Notes under the pieces: model-generated | The model's database searches: none | Told to the model about the DNA's origin: nothing | What the model saw: the letters and a program-made list of their open reading frames with translations, nothing else | DNA from: Elysia chlorotica | Taxonomy: Eukaryota > Mollusca > Gastropoda > Plakobranchidae | Assembly: GCA_003991915.1 (NCBI GenBank) | Contig: RQTK01000058.1 | Coordinates: 1-64,000, forward strand | Reading direction: 5' to 3' | Length of the DNA stretch: 64,000 nt | Translations under genes and position numbers: made by a program | Shown here: positions 1-13,800 of the stretch, in pieces | How the letters are laid out: every line of letters starts with the position of its first letter | How positions within the stretch are numbered: position 1 is the first letter of the stretch

Positions 1-1558
1 ACTTTCGTTTTGATCCACTTCCCTTGGATGTTTGCATTGTAACCCACCTTTTAGTTCCAAACTTTTCTAGTGTATCAGTGATTGTAAATTTTTAAATAAT
101 TTTGTTAAAATGCAGGGATGTGAATTTTTCCAAACCTCAGATATCGTGAGGGCTGAAAATCCTGTTATAATAATAAGAATATAAAAGATTCTTCATATTT
201 TCTTGGTAACTTCTGTACAGTTCCAAGCTTTACGGGAATACCCGATATGTCGCCCATTGTCCAGATGATGCCTCCAAACAATTCAATCTGCCGTTTCCTA
301 CTCGTCCAAGGCGAATATATGGCATGATTATTTCAATGGAATGTTTTTGACACTTATGAGTTTGAAGACCAAATGATAGAGATGTTGAACCCAACGAGCA
401 AAACAATTTTCATCCACAATTGACTGGTGTCAGTTTGTGTGGAAACTTCTCTTTGAAGTCCAAAATGGGTAGAATACACAAACATAGTAAGCCTTCTTAT
501 TCTTATATTGTTAAGACGAAATGTAAGTTATGCTAATTTTCAGTAAGTTTACGGACAGAATTCAGGAATATCATGTAAAAGTGTTATGTTTGTGGACAGA
601 TATGCTTTGCCACTTGACTAATGATCCAGTTAGAATTCCTGATATTATTAGTGACTCTAGACTCGTAAGTGAATGCCTATGTTCTTTAAATTTATGGGAT
701 TTCATTAAAAACATAGAAACATGCCATATGGTAAGATATTGAGTCTTACATTGTTTGGGGGGTAAAATGTCCTCTTTATTAACGTCACCCGTCCGATCGC
801 CGTCCTTTTCAACATTGAATTTAGCCATGCTTGAACAGTTAAACAATCTTTTTTCATGGGATAGTGAGCTACTAAAAAGCTTAACTTCTCAGTTAATTAC
901 ACGTAGTGGGCTTGATAGCTATTTACATTTTTCTCATATCTGGTGTTTGATTGGAGAAGGAAAAGCTCTCTCGCAGCTTAGTCCTCTAGGTGTTAAGTAA
1001 GTTCTTACACGACGACATGACCTGGGACTTGGCCAGTCACTATATGGACACCGCCTTGACCAGTAGGAAGAATGTGGCACTAGAGTGAGGCACGAACCCA
1101 GATCTCCAGCATTGGAAGCATACGCCCTAACTCCGTTTCCATGCTCCCCAGTTCTAATATCTGTCTAAAATGGGTATATTAGGTAATTTATTGGGATGGT
1201 TGTAAATCAGTCAAGTCGATCTTTTTAACTGGATAGAACACAGGTTTTAAATTTGATTTAAATGCATACTTTAACTACAATACAAGTCGTCTAAAAAGTC
1301 CCCAAGCGTTTAAAACATTTTTTAAAATCAAAATTCTAAAAATAGTAATATTTGTTTGAGATTTAATTTATTTCACCTTTGAAATTGTATATATGTCTCA
1401 AATATCCGTTTTGATCCTTTGAATAGTAAGGGCACACAAGTCCACACAATGTACAAATTAAAAGGAAAAGGATACAGAAAATGACTTACTATATGGGTTA
1501 GCCCACTTCATATACCAAAGAGACAAACTTTTTAAATCATTTTTTCTTCTTAAATCAG
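1..1558. other. Upstream stretch: dispersed repeats, no assigned gene
   Basis: 1-180 matches 47868-48094. 535-665 matches 2005-2150 (GTTATGTTTGTGGACAGAT, TGCTTTGCCACTT). 1005-1150 is a weak, diverged SINE-like piece. A plus reading frame at 755-1000 (SPVRSPSFSTLNLAMLEQL) is followed by a perfect-looking donor GTAAGT at 998-1003, but its phase does not join the exon at 1559. No promoter or start for the zinc-finger gene was recognised. Confidence 0.5.
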
Positions 1559-1892
1559 GACCAGCACCTTCAGCAACTGCAGCAATCTATCCAACAGCAG
1601 CAGCAACAGCTGCACCAACAGCTGGCCGCAGGCAGCAGCAGCATCAACGACCTGATTGGGATGCTTCCTCAGACGGCCGCGCTGGGCAGCTCTGGCGCGG
1701 GGGGCGGGGGCGGCCAGTCGGCTGCTGCCTCCTCGAGCTCTGGGGGCTCCATGTCTGGTCCGGGGGAGCCCCTCATGTCCAGCCACGGGGAGCCACCCAC
1801 TCACCCCTCTCACCCTCCACATCTACCTCCCCCTCCTACTCTACCTCCACACTCTCAGGGTAATCTCCCCGCACATCTGGCGGGAATCGGAG
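1559..1892 (+). CDS. Zinc-finger gene, first visible coding exon (Gln-rich)
   Basis: The acceptor AAATCAG ends at 1558 and the reading frame is open from the first base. It encodes a Gln/His-rich start, then INDLIGMLPQ, then a Gly/Ser/Pro-rich stretch. The donor GGAG|GTGGGT leaves one base that pairs with the two-base start of the next exon to make a Val codon. GC content is far above the flanks. No methionine suitable as a start lies upstream in frame. Confidence 0.75.
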
Positions 1893-4800
1893 GTGGGTCA
1901 AAGTGAATGACGCTTTTCATAATAGTACATTCTACTTTAATTGATGCCAGTTTTCCCCAAAATGTATGCATTTCAGTAAAAAAAATTAATGATATGCAGT
2001 GATGCCAATTTTCCGTAAGTTTACGGTAGTTCAGTAAAATAAAAGTTAGGAGGTCAGAATTCAGTAATATTATGTAAAGGTGTTATGTTTGTGGACAGAT
2101 ATGCTTTGCCACTTAACTAATGATCGAGTTGGAATTCCTTACTGGTGACTCTCAATTTCAGAAGAAGGTGTTGGCAGAAAGTGATATATCAAATGAATTA
2201 TTCCCTTTTTAATTTCCTATATCCATATTGTTATTTGGATGTTTTTAAAAATTTTTATTTTATTTTATTAATCTTATTTTTATTGGTTTGTTATTGATAA
2301 AAAATGATTGCACAATGCGCCATTTTATGCCCTCTGCTCTTTCTCTGCAGTGTACAGACCAGATCCGCACCTGGGCATGACATCCCCAGGCATGTACTCA
2401 CGCCATTCTGATCTGCAGGAGGGATTATCCGAACACTCGTCCCACTCGGGGGGCCTGCCCTCACACTCGTCCCACTCGGGGGGCCTGCCCTCACACTCGT
2501 CCACTCGGGCGGCCTGCCCTCACACTCGTCCCACTCGGGGGGCCTGCCCTCACACTCGTCCCACTCGGGGGGCCTGCCCTCACACTCGTCTCACTCACCC
2601 GGCCACTCATCGATGCACCCCCACCCATCCTTGCTATCGCCCCACTCGCAGGACTCGCTGTCTCAGCAAGGCTCTCTACTTCACCAGGTGAGTCATGGTT
2701 TCACTCTGCAGTGTTTCTGTGTGGCAGCACGTAAAAATTGTCAGACTTCACATTGTAACCTATATAGTGCTGACGCTGGACGCTAAACGATCAACATGTT
2801 ATCATTTCCTGCAAATTTTATGTAAGCAATGGTTAATGAGAAATTTTGTCATGCCATCAGTTTTCTTGGTGAGATGTCTTGAGATTTTGTACACTATTTT
2901 ATATACGCTGATATTAAAACAATACACCATTTCGTTTTATAAGAACGAGACTAAATGAACAAATAAATATGTTATGATTTATTTCAAAACTGAAACGATT
3001 GTATAGACATATTTTATTTCTCTTTTTCTGTCCGGTTTCAGTCTCCAGGCCTGATGAGCAGCCGGATGGGTCTAGGCATGGGACTTTCCCCTAGTCTCGC
3101 ATCTATTTCCTATACACGTGTCGGCGACAGCTATGTTTGCTCATTGTGTGGAAAGGTAGGTCTACTGTTATCACTTGATGAACGTGAACTGTTTTGATGG
3201 TTCATTTTTAAGGTAACTATGGTTAAAAAAAAACCTTAACAGTTTGTTTGAAAAAATACGAATGTGAAGCAAAAGGGGAAAAGTCCCTGATATCAGTTTA
3301 AGCTGTGACCGTCTTATCTTTGAAAACAATTGACTTTTGTCATTTCCGAATAAAAACAATTATTTCTGATGGGGTAATAATTTTTAAACATCCGAATAGA
3401 AACCATTATTTCTGACTGTATAAATTATAGAGTAAATAATTGTTAAACTTCCAAATGAAAACCATTATTTTGATTGTATAAATTATAGAGTAATAATTTT
3501 TAAACCTCCGAATAAAAACCATTATTTCATATTGTAGAAATTTTAGAGTAATAAGTTTTAAACTTCCGAAAAAAAAACCCAATATTTGTGATTGTATAAA
3601 TTATAGAGAAAATAATTGTTAAACTTCCAAATAAAAACCATTATTTTGATTGTAGAAATTATAGAGTAATAATTTTTAAACCTTCGAATAAAAACCATTA
3701 TTTCTGATTGTAGAAATTATAGAGTAATAATTTTTAAACTTCCGAATAAAAACCATTATTTCTGATTGTAGAAATTATAGAGTAATAATTTTTAAACCTT
3801 CGAATAAAAACCATTATTTCTTATTGTAGAAATTATAGAGTAATAATTTTTAAACTTTCTTAATTAAAAACCATTATTTCTGATTGTAGAAATTATAGAG
3901 TAAATAATTTTTAAACTTCCGAATAAAAACCATTATTTCTGATTGTATAAATTATAGAGAAAATAAATGTTAAACTTCCAAATAAAAACCATTATTTTGA
4001 TTGTAGAAATTATAGATTAATAATTTTTAATCTTCCGAAAAAAAAACAATATTTCTGATTGTATAAATTATAGAGAAAATAATTGCTAAACTTCCAAATA
4101 AAAACCATTATTTCTGATTGTAGAAATTATAGAGTAAATAATTGTTAAACTTCCGAATAAAAACCATTTTTTCTGATTGTAGGAATTATAGAGTAATAAT
4201 TTTTAAACCTTCAAATAAAAACCATTATTTGTGGTTTTAGAAATTATAGAGTAATAATTACACAGCACTATATAGGACTGGCCCCAAGACAATTTTATGT
4301 GCTACAGCACACGAGACAGGGCGCGGATACCATGACTCTTGTCTCAGCCGGTCACATTATACACACTTTAGATTATGATTTATTTGCTTTTTATTTAGGT
4401 TTTAAGAGTTTCAGAGTCAAAACCACTGAAGACTATTATGAGTTGTTTATTTTCTTCCAAACAATGGTTTGTTTACTAAATCTTTTGTATATGTTTTTTT
4501 CTTTACATGAATCCCAATTGAAACTTTTTGTGGAATGTAACATTATTTTCATAAAACTAATAATTTTCCTTTTTTATTTTCAAAGTCACAAAACAGTATC
4601 TAGGAATGAAGTTAATTGTAAACAATTTTTTAACATATGATTTGAAACTTAAAACAAAAAATGTTTCTGAATTATCTACATATTGTTATATTCAGCTTTG
4701 CCATTGTTAACTCTTTTAGACGGTCGTGTCAAAAGCTGCCATCACCAGGCATATCCAACTGACTCACGAGAAGAAGAAACCATTCGAATGCAATATCTGC

Positions 4801-7800
4801 CACAGGCGCTTTGGTTACAAGAATATTCTCCTGGAACATCAGGTTAGGAAAACAAATTTTTTATTTTTGTTTTGTTTTGTTTTGTTTCAGTTACGTGAGA
4901 ATTACAATGAGAGTAAACTCAATCGAGATCTCTTACTACTGGTGATAGAAGTGCAAATGCTACAATTGTCTTTCTTTGGCAATTAAAAACAAATCAGTGA
5001 AAGAGATGTTCCCACACCCGAACTATCTCTGTCTTGAGGGGGGAAAACTGGCCCAAGTGGCGACGAGTTGGTCTCCCAGTTGAGAGGTCTGCAGTAAAAC
5101 TTGTATGTGACAATAATAATGGTCTACATAATGCAGACGTTGGACACGAAAAAACAAAGAAACAAACCCAGTGGTGAGATGCACTTCCCAGGATTCAAAT
5201 TGTAGACAGAGATGTTCCTGGCACCCTATCTGTTCTGAAAATTAATGTTCCTTTCATGTTTTTTTTTCTTCCCAAAACGTCGACTTTGGCATCAAGCCTT
5301 ACTCCTGCACCAATACTCTTGAAAATCTACGTTTCTTCAATTATTTATTTCTCTTTTTACATGCCAGAACGTCCACTCTAAAATAAATGTTGTTCCTTCA
5401 ATATATTTATTTATCTTCCAACACACCGAAACATCCACTTTGGCATAAAGCCTTACGCTTTCACTATCTCTGTCTTGAAAATAAATTTTCCTTTAATTTA
5501 TTACATATTTATTTCTCTTTTTACACATAGAACATCCAATTCAGCAGCAAGCCTAACAGTTGCAATATCTCTGTCTGTCTTGACAATTTATGTTTCTTCT
5601 ATTTATAATTTTTATTTCTTTTTCTTTTTACACGCCAGAACATCACTTGAAAATTGTTCCTTCAATGTATTTTTTTTTCCCTTTTTACAGGGCAGAACAT
5701 TGAACTTATCGTATATTTCTTTCTGTTGTTGCACGGCAGAACATCCACTTTGGCATCAAGCCGTACGCGTGCACGATGTGCGACAAGCGGTTTGCGGCGC
5801 GGTCCAACCTGTTCCAGCACCGGCTGCTCCACATGAAGCCGTACTGCTGCTACCAGTGCAACAAGCGCTTCGACCGCGAGGAGCAGCTGCAGCGCCACCT
5901 CAAGCTGCACCCCACCGCCAACGTCTTGTCCTGCAGGTAAACTTTGCACACTGTGCTAACGGGGCCCTCATTTCGAGGGGTGTGAACAATGTTTTCCATG
6001 ACACAGTAAAAGGCTGCCAAGGACAGTTCCTTTCTCCATTTTCTAGCCATGTCTTTTTTGTTTTGTTTCTTCCTCCAGTGAGTGCCCATTCACAGCCAGC
6101 AACGTGGAGGCTTTGAACCAACACCTGCAGGAGAGCCACAAGCTGTTGACCTATGACACGCGGCGACACTCGTCAAGCTTTGACAGCGATGGCGGGGATT
6201 TACCTTCCCAGGTGAGCAGGCACACATAGGTTGGCACATTGCTGCGCAGAGGTTGGCACATTGCTGCACATAGGTTGGCACATTGCTGCACATAGGTTGG
6301 CACATTGCTGCACATAGGTTGGCACATTGCTGCACATAGGTTGGCACATTGCTGCACATAGGTTGGCACATTGCTGCGCATAGGTTGGCACATTGCTGCG
6401 CAGAGGTTGGCACATTGCTGCGGTTGGCACATTGCTGCGCATAGGTTGGCACATTGCTGCACATAGGTTGGCACATTGCTGCACATTACCAGCAGCGGCT
6501 GGCGTGATATATTACCAATCCTTTTTGCATGTTTATTTAATTGGATTTATAATAAATTGGGTGAGATTCTTACTACTATATTTCAATTTTTAGTGATAAG
6601 GCTACAATATTAAATTGAATGGTTTAAGAGTTCCTTCAAATTCAAATTTCATCAGTTCTGTGTGGAATTATGGTAGAAGCAGCCACTTAAAAGGCTAGTA
6701 AGTGATAGGTTCTTTCGTTCGCCTTATGTTCTACGATTATTCTAGTGCTTTCAACACAATACAACTTCATTTACTTTGTGACAAACTAATTACCTACAAA
6801 ATTTTCCCATCTACTATATAAAAAAAATGACTATTTACAACGTAGAAACCATTTTAACGCAATTCTTAATTATATTTGACTAGAATACTTCTATTTAATT
6901 GTATCTATGTATCTATTTACTTATTCATTTTTGTACGTTTATTCATTTTTATGTATAAGTTATAACATTTACACATGATACGATTTTTCTTATATACATA
7001 CATTCAGTAACTCAAGCGTGATACTGTGATATTCTGATTTATATAGTGTGTATAATATTATTGATCTCTATGTAAAAATTCTACCTTTTTATTTTCATAT
7101 CGTTGTAAACTTTATAATTTTGTTTGTTGTATGAAGAGAGTGTACTTTATGTTCTCCTTGAGGAATGGATAAAGATTTCTGTATTCTGTAAACCTGTACT
7201 ATTTTTACCCTGGGGTTTTGTCTAATTACAGGCGTGGCATCATTGTTTAAAATATGTTTAAGTTGGCTTGGAAGCTCAGGACTGAAAGTTTTTGATGTGT
7301 TAAATAATTGTCTTGATGTGTTAAATAATCTGTGTTGGACAGTCTTGATGTGTTAAATAATCTGTGTTGGACAGTCTTGATGTGTTAAATAATCTGTGTT
7401 GGAGAGTCTTGATGTGTTAAATAATCTGTGTTGGAGAGTCTAAAATGGTCCTATCTGGTAGTGGAAAGAATTGACGTTTTTCCTCTCCTCATCTTAGTTT
7501 TGCAGATTTTGTTTAAAACTTAAGTCATTGGGCTGTTATATTGTGATTGTGTTACACTTCTTTGGCATTTGATGTTCAGGACTGCTTCCCTAAATTTTTA
7601 ACCATGGGTTGTGTTAATGTTGTTTTTTTCCCTCTTTTTTTCTTGACTTGTTTGATACAGTGTACTGCATTTGGGCTGCATTAAGCAACCAGTGATCATT
7701 TTCGCATTCAAACTTGATACAGACTTGCCATATCTATATACATCCTACCCCAATCTGTTGAAGGTGATGTCTCTTCCTAGCCCGACCTTGACGTCTCCTG

Positions 7801-10800
7801 ACAATACGAAATCGTCGGGTCTCCATGGTAACCTGGCTGGGCTTGACGCAGACCCCATGCGGCGCATCGACTCGATCTGCTCGCAGCTGGCCAGCAGGGG
7901 CGGCGGTGCCATGGGCTACCATGACGGATTCCAGGTCAGTCTGTTTCTCTCGAGACCAGGAGAGCCCTGTGTCAATTCCTGCTTGTTTGTTGTCCTGTAA
8001 TCTCAGTGTATTACATATATATATATATATTTTGTATCTGATCAAGGCTAGGATTCTTCTGTAGACTTCGCTTAGACTTGTATTGTTTTGCCTTCGACAC
8101 GACATATGCTTCAGTGGAGTCTGCATTAATGTTATAAAATTAACACCCAAATTTATAGAGACAAATTTCAATGTTGATTAGTCTGTCCTGCAGTTGGACA
8201 CAAGTTTATGCTGTTGATGCTAACTTTGATCTGCCTTACAATTTCACCACTATGTGATCAGCCTACTTTTTTAACCCAACACTTGCAGTGATCTTGTCCG
8301 GAAAGCTCATGAAAGTGCACTATTTTTAGGGATTTCCCAAAATTCATACATTTTGAACCAAGAAGGAAAGAATCAAATTTTTCACAGATTTGAAAATTTC
8401 AGCTTTTTGTAGCTTCATGGGTGCAAGTTGGCCGGCTGTGGCCAGCATGTCGACCAATCAGAGTCATCTGATGGATACTGTGGGCCAATCCAGTAAAGCA
8501 CAATACAAAACAAAAGAAAAAACAGTCCCCCAACGCGTTGTTTTCTCTCTATCTTCACATCAAGCCTTCAGTCATCGCTGTAATTTCCACCAAATAATGC
8601 TTCTGATTTCGTTTGGTGACCATCAAATAGGTCTTTCACATTATCATGCATTCAAATGTGCATTTACAAACAAGGGGCGTAGATCTAGTTTATCGTTTAT
8701 TCGTCCAAAGACTGATCTCTCCATGTTCGCGCCCAGTCCTCTGCCATTTTTTGTGTGAATAATGTGCTTGAATCTACTTTCACAAACAAAGGCTCTAAAT
8801 TAGATTAACTTGTTGTTCATTTGTATGATCAATACCAATCTCTCGATCTCTTCATTCAGCCCCTGTCGTCATTTCCAACCTGATTCTTATTGTTGTTACT
8901 TGATGTCGTTGATAATGTTCTCATTTGGAAAGACAGAGAGAAGAGGGTAGAGTGTGTACTACTTCTACTTTTACTACTGATACTAGAAATACTACTACAT
9001 TCAAATATTCAAATTTCTTATCAATCATTTCTTGATTGTGCATTCAAAACTTGTTTATAGATGATCGTACTGCAGGCTGAAACTATTGATTGTATGAAAC
9101 TTTTTCTGGTGCAATTGATCTGTACAATCTAAAGCATTTATTTCATGCATTCTTTACCTGATTTGATTATTAATATACAAAATAATATAACACTTGAAGA
9201 AGAGTACTCAGAATAGTTTTAAAAAGTAAGGTATTTATTAGCAGGTCCGTAGTTTCAATGTCTACAGTGGGGTGGCAGAAAACTTTGTTAGTGGTACACC
9301 TGCAGGCCTATGTTGAGTTCAGACCTCAGTTTGCAGGCTAAACTGACTGAGCCTGCTTGCACCCATGTATCTGTTAAATAACATGCTACACTCACTGCTT
9401 ATATGTACATGATGTGACTTTATTGAGTTCACTCTCCGCCTCATTGTTTGACCAGGTGAAGCAACTACACTCACTGCTTATATGTACATGATGTGACTTT
9501 ATTGAGTTCACTCTCATTGTTTGACCAGGTGAAGCAACTACACTCACTGCTTATATGTACATGATGTGACTTTATTGAGTTCACTCTCCGCCTCATTGTT
9601 TGACCAGGTGAAGCAACTACACTCACTGCTTATATGTACATGATGTGACTTTATTGAGTTCACTCTCCGCCTCATTGTTTGACCAGGTGAAGCAACTACA
9701 CTCACTGCTTATATGTACATGATGTGACTTTATTGAGTTCACTCTCATTGTTTGACCAGGTGAAGCAACTACACTCACTGCTTATATATGTACATGATGT
9801 GACTTTATTGTTTGACCAGGTGAAGCAACTACACTCACTGCTTATATGTACATGATGTGACTTTATTGAGTTAAGTTTCCGTCTCATTGTTTGACCAGGT
9901 GAAGCAACTACACTCACTGCTTATATGTACATGATGTGACTTTATTGTTTGACCAGGTGAAGCAACTACACTCACTGCTTATATGTACATGATGTGACTT
10001 TATTGAGTTCACTCTCATTGTTTGACCAGGTGAAGCAACTACACTCACTGCTTATATGTACATGATGTGACTTTATTGTTTGACCAGGTGAAGCAACTAC
10101 ACTCACTGCTTATATGTACATGATGTGACTTTATTGAGTTCACTCTCATTGTTTGACCAGGTGAAGCAACTACACTCACTGCTTATATGTACATGATGTG
10201 ACTTTATTGTTTGACCAGGTGAAGCAACTACACTCACTGCTTATATGTACATGATGTGACTTTATTGTTTGACCAGGTGAAGCAACTACACTCACTGCTT
10301 ATATGTACATGATGTGACTTTATTGAGTTAAGTTTCCGTCTCATTGTTTGACCAGGTGAAGCAACTACACTCACTGCTTATATGTACATGATGTGACTTT
10401 ATTGAGTTCACTCTCATTGTTTGACCAGGTGAAGCAAGAGCCTCTCTCCCCGGGGAGTGTGCGTTTCCCCCCAGACATGGCGGCTCCGTCTTCCTCTCAC
10501 CATTTCCCCCCCTCGGCCTCCCCGTCTGGTGGGTTGGGCGAGCCTCACTTTGGCCACGGGGGATCTCCTACCTCCACCATCAGGTCAGCTGTTTTCTTAG
10601 TCACATGATCAGTATGGGTTTTCTTAGTCACATGATCAGTATGGGTTTTCTTAGTCACATGATCAGTATGGGTTTTCTTAGTCACATGATCAGTATGGGT
10701 TTTCTTAGTCACATGATCAGTATGGGTTTTCTTAGTCACATGATCAGTATGGGTTTTCTTAGTCACATGATCAGTATGGGTTTTCTTAGTCACATGATCA

Positions 10801-13800
10801 GTATGGGTTTTCTTAGTCACATGATCAGCATGGTTTTTCTTAGTTACTTGATCAGTATGGATTTTCTTATGTACTCAATAAATAATAATGGGTTTTCTTA
10901 GTTTCTGTCAAAATAGGACTAAATCTGACAAACGTTTTTACAAAACTCCTTACAAAAGTATTTTTATGAGTCAGTTTATAGGCTGTATCGTGGAGAAAGT
11001 GACAAGAATGATATCCGACAATTACACATACTGCCACACAGAGAATGTGAGCATGCCAGGACTCCTGTCTCATTTGTTCAAACTATACGGACACTACCCA
11101 CCAGCACATATAATTGTCAGACATCAGTCTTGGGGCCAGTCTACAAAATAGCCACTATAGTGCTGACGTTGGACGTTAAATCAACTCGACCGACCAGTAG
11201 GTTTAAATGATTACTATCTTGTGTTAGTCACTTAATCTTGTGTTAACTGATTGAGATGTTTTATGGAAGTCATAGCTAAATCCTTAATAGTTTTTTAGAA
11301 TTTGGCATTCTAGAATAAGCGAACAGATGGTTTGTCACAAAGATGTCACATCAGACATTAGACCTAATAGAAAATCTGATAAAATGCATTATACGTAAAT
11401 GTGTCATAAGAAAAGTACATATGCAGTATCAATGAAGTCAGTAATTGCTCGAGCTGCACGGAAGAGAAACGATGCAACAAGACAGGAAGCCGAGGAAGGC
11501 ATACACATTCACATAAAAAAATTGTGTGCGTTTGTTTAGGCCATTTGTTATTCAATAGGATTGGTAGGAAAAATTAGGAATGGGCACACAATCCATTTTA
11601 GTCTGTGACACATTGCGATTTACACTGGCCACACGACACACGCCTAATTGTTTATAAGAAAACTAGTCTAATCGAGGCCTGAATCTTCTTTGCTGCAGAC
11701 AGAGGGAGAGAGAGGTTGAATCATGAAGCCAACCACCGTTCCTCACCTCCAGTTAGATGAAAGGTCAATCTCACCGGTTCGGTCGCGGCTCTCTTTTTGT
11801 TGTTGAGTTGATTTAACGTCCAACATCAGCACTATATAGGCTATATGGTAGACATGCCTCAAGACTGACGTCTGACAATTTTATGTGCTGCCACACACGA
11901 GACAGGGCGTGGATACCATGACTCCTGTCTCAGCCGGTCACATTAAACTGACACCGACCCAACCAGTAGGGAGTACAATCACCAAGGCTCGAATCCGAAC
12001 CTTTTGGTTTGGAAGCCGATGTCCTATCCCAGGGCCACCCCACCCCCCTATAGACTTCTCATAAGACGTTTACCAAAGCTTAGAGAGCGAGCCACGCTCC
12101 ATGGTGGTTGAAAGGCGATGGTCATCTTAGCTGATCACGAGCCGGTTTGAACAATTGAACCAAAGGGAGGAACCGAGAACCGTGGTTCTAAAAAAAAGCC
12201 TGACCATCTCAGCACTAATTGAAATCTCATTTGGAAAAACTAAACGTTGTGAACCATACATTTTTTTTCAGTCTTGACTGAAGAATTGATAAGACGACAA
12301 GCAATCAACACATTAACATTTTTTGTATGACTTATCAAACAAACAATGAAAATACTTGTAAAGTTATAATATTTAATAATGTTTTTTCCGTCCTCCCAGC
12401 AACCCATCTGGCATGGGCAGCGGCGGTGGTGGTATGGGTCTTCCCCGATCGTCCACAGCCCAGCACTTGTCGCAGTTCCCGTCCTCGATGTCTCGGTCCT
12501 ACTCCAGCTCGGCCATGGCGGACCACAGCACGGAGTTCTACTCGGGGATGGGCGGTGCTGGCGGCAGGAAGAACACGTCCCCCAGCAGCATGGAGCCTGC
12601 GAGGAAGTACCACCACCACCAGCACACAGCGCACGGCGCCTCCAGCCCTCGGGGCTTCATGCCCCCCAGCCGCCGCGGAAGCTCGTTTGGAAACGGGCTG
12701 GGAGGTATGGGCCCGATCGGTCCGTTGAGGCACAGCTCTAGCAGCGGGGGAGGGGCGGAGCGCGTGCAGTCGATCGCAGACTCCACCAGCAATCTGAGCG
12801 AGTTCTTCTCAAGCCTGCAAGGCCTCGTGCAGAGATCACAGGAGATCCCAGAACTGAATGTCAACATCTCAAAACCCAAGGTTGGTCAAGGAAACTGTTC
12901 ATTTATAAGACATCACATTTTGTTTTTCTTTTCCAGTCTTGTAAGTTGCCTTTCAAACACATTTTCAATGGCCTTTAGTTGAGTTCTGTTTGTAGTTCTC
13001 ACTGTTACAGTATTTATGTTATGGGGCATCTCTGTCCTAACTTGCTCAAGAACAGACCATTAGTTTTCTATACATTTTGTTTCTTTTTGGTACTTCACGC
13101 TAAAAGTAAAATAATGTTAGTGGTTGGCACATTCGCTGCCTGGAGTGCTGGGGTCTAGGCCTAGTAAAATGTTGTTCAGGAAACGTGTTGGTGCTTGCTT
13201 AGGGATAAAACGAAAAGTACACCTGTGGGACTGTACAGCCGAAGGATTTTTTCGATGTGTATGTCCTTGGAATTATTTTTGTTCAGACGACATGTACTTT
13301 TTGCAGACTCAAATATACACAAGCAAACGCATGTGTAGTTTGCACTCTGTTCTCCATGTGTATATTTGACGTATGTGAGTGGATATGCATCGCTTGTCAC
13401 ATGAGTGAATGTAGTAAACATGCAAATTGGTTGCGCAGAGTGGTGTGAACAGAAAAAAACAGTATACATCGAAAATACACGCGGAAAACAGACTGGTGTG
13501 TACACTCACTAATGGTGTATGCAAAATTGTTAAAACAATTTTCTGGTCATGAAATATATAAATTGTACACAAACATAAGCACCAGTAATTTTAAAAAGCA
13601 CTATCTAAAAATATTACAATCTTAGACTTCTAGAAATTTGTTAATATTCAGGAATCACCTCAAATGTCCAAAATGTAAGGAGTACTATGAACATGACTGC
13701 CTGCCAGGCAAACTACACACTTGCTTTTTTCTTCTTTGGATGTAAAGGCTTCTGTTTGTACCTGCAGTTTTAATTGTGAATTGTGAATGTCTTGCCCAGA

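Noticed and set aside
6090-6486. Minus-strand reading frames rich in Cys/Gln/Pro
   Set aside because: They are translations of the 22-bp minisatellite in shifted frames and have no domain.
7661-7763. Earlier acceptor for the exon ending at 7934
   Set aside because: The GATACAG sites at 7660 and 7722 give the wrong phase after the exon ending at 6211; only 7764 keeps the frame.
9380-10428. Regular repeats that could be taken for a CRISPR array
   Set aside because: Units are contiguous with no unique spacers, and the host is a eukaryote.
10545-10901. Reading frames on both strands with a nine-residue repeat
   Set aside because: They are produced by the 27-bp minisatellite just after a donor site.
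12335-12879. Minus-strand frames opposite the Gly/Ser-rich zinc-finger exon
   Set aside because: Antisense shadows of GC-rich coding sequence; the plus frame fits splice sites and phase.
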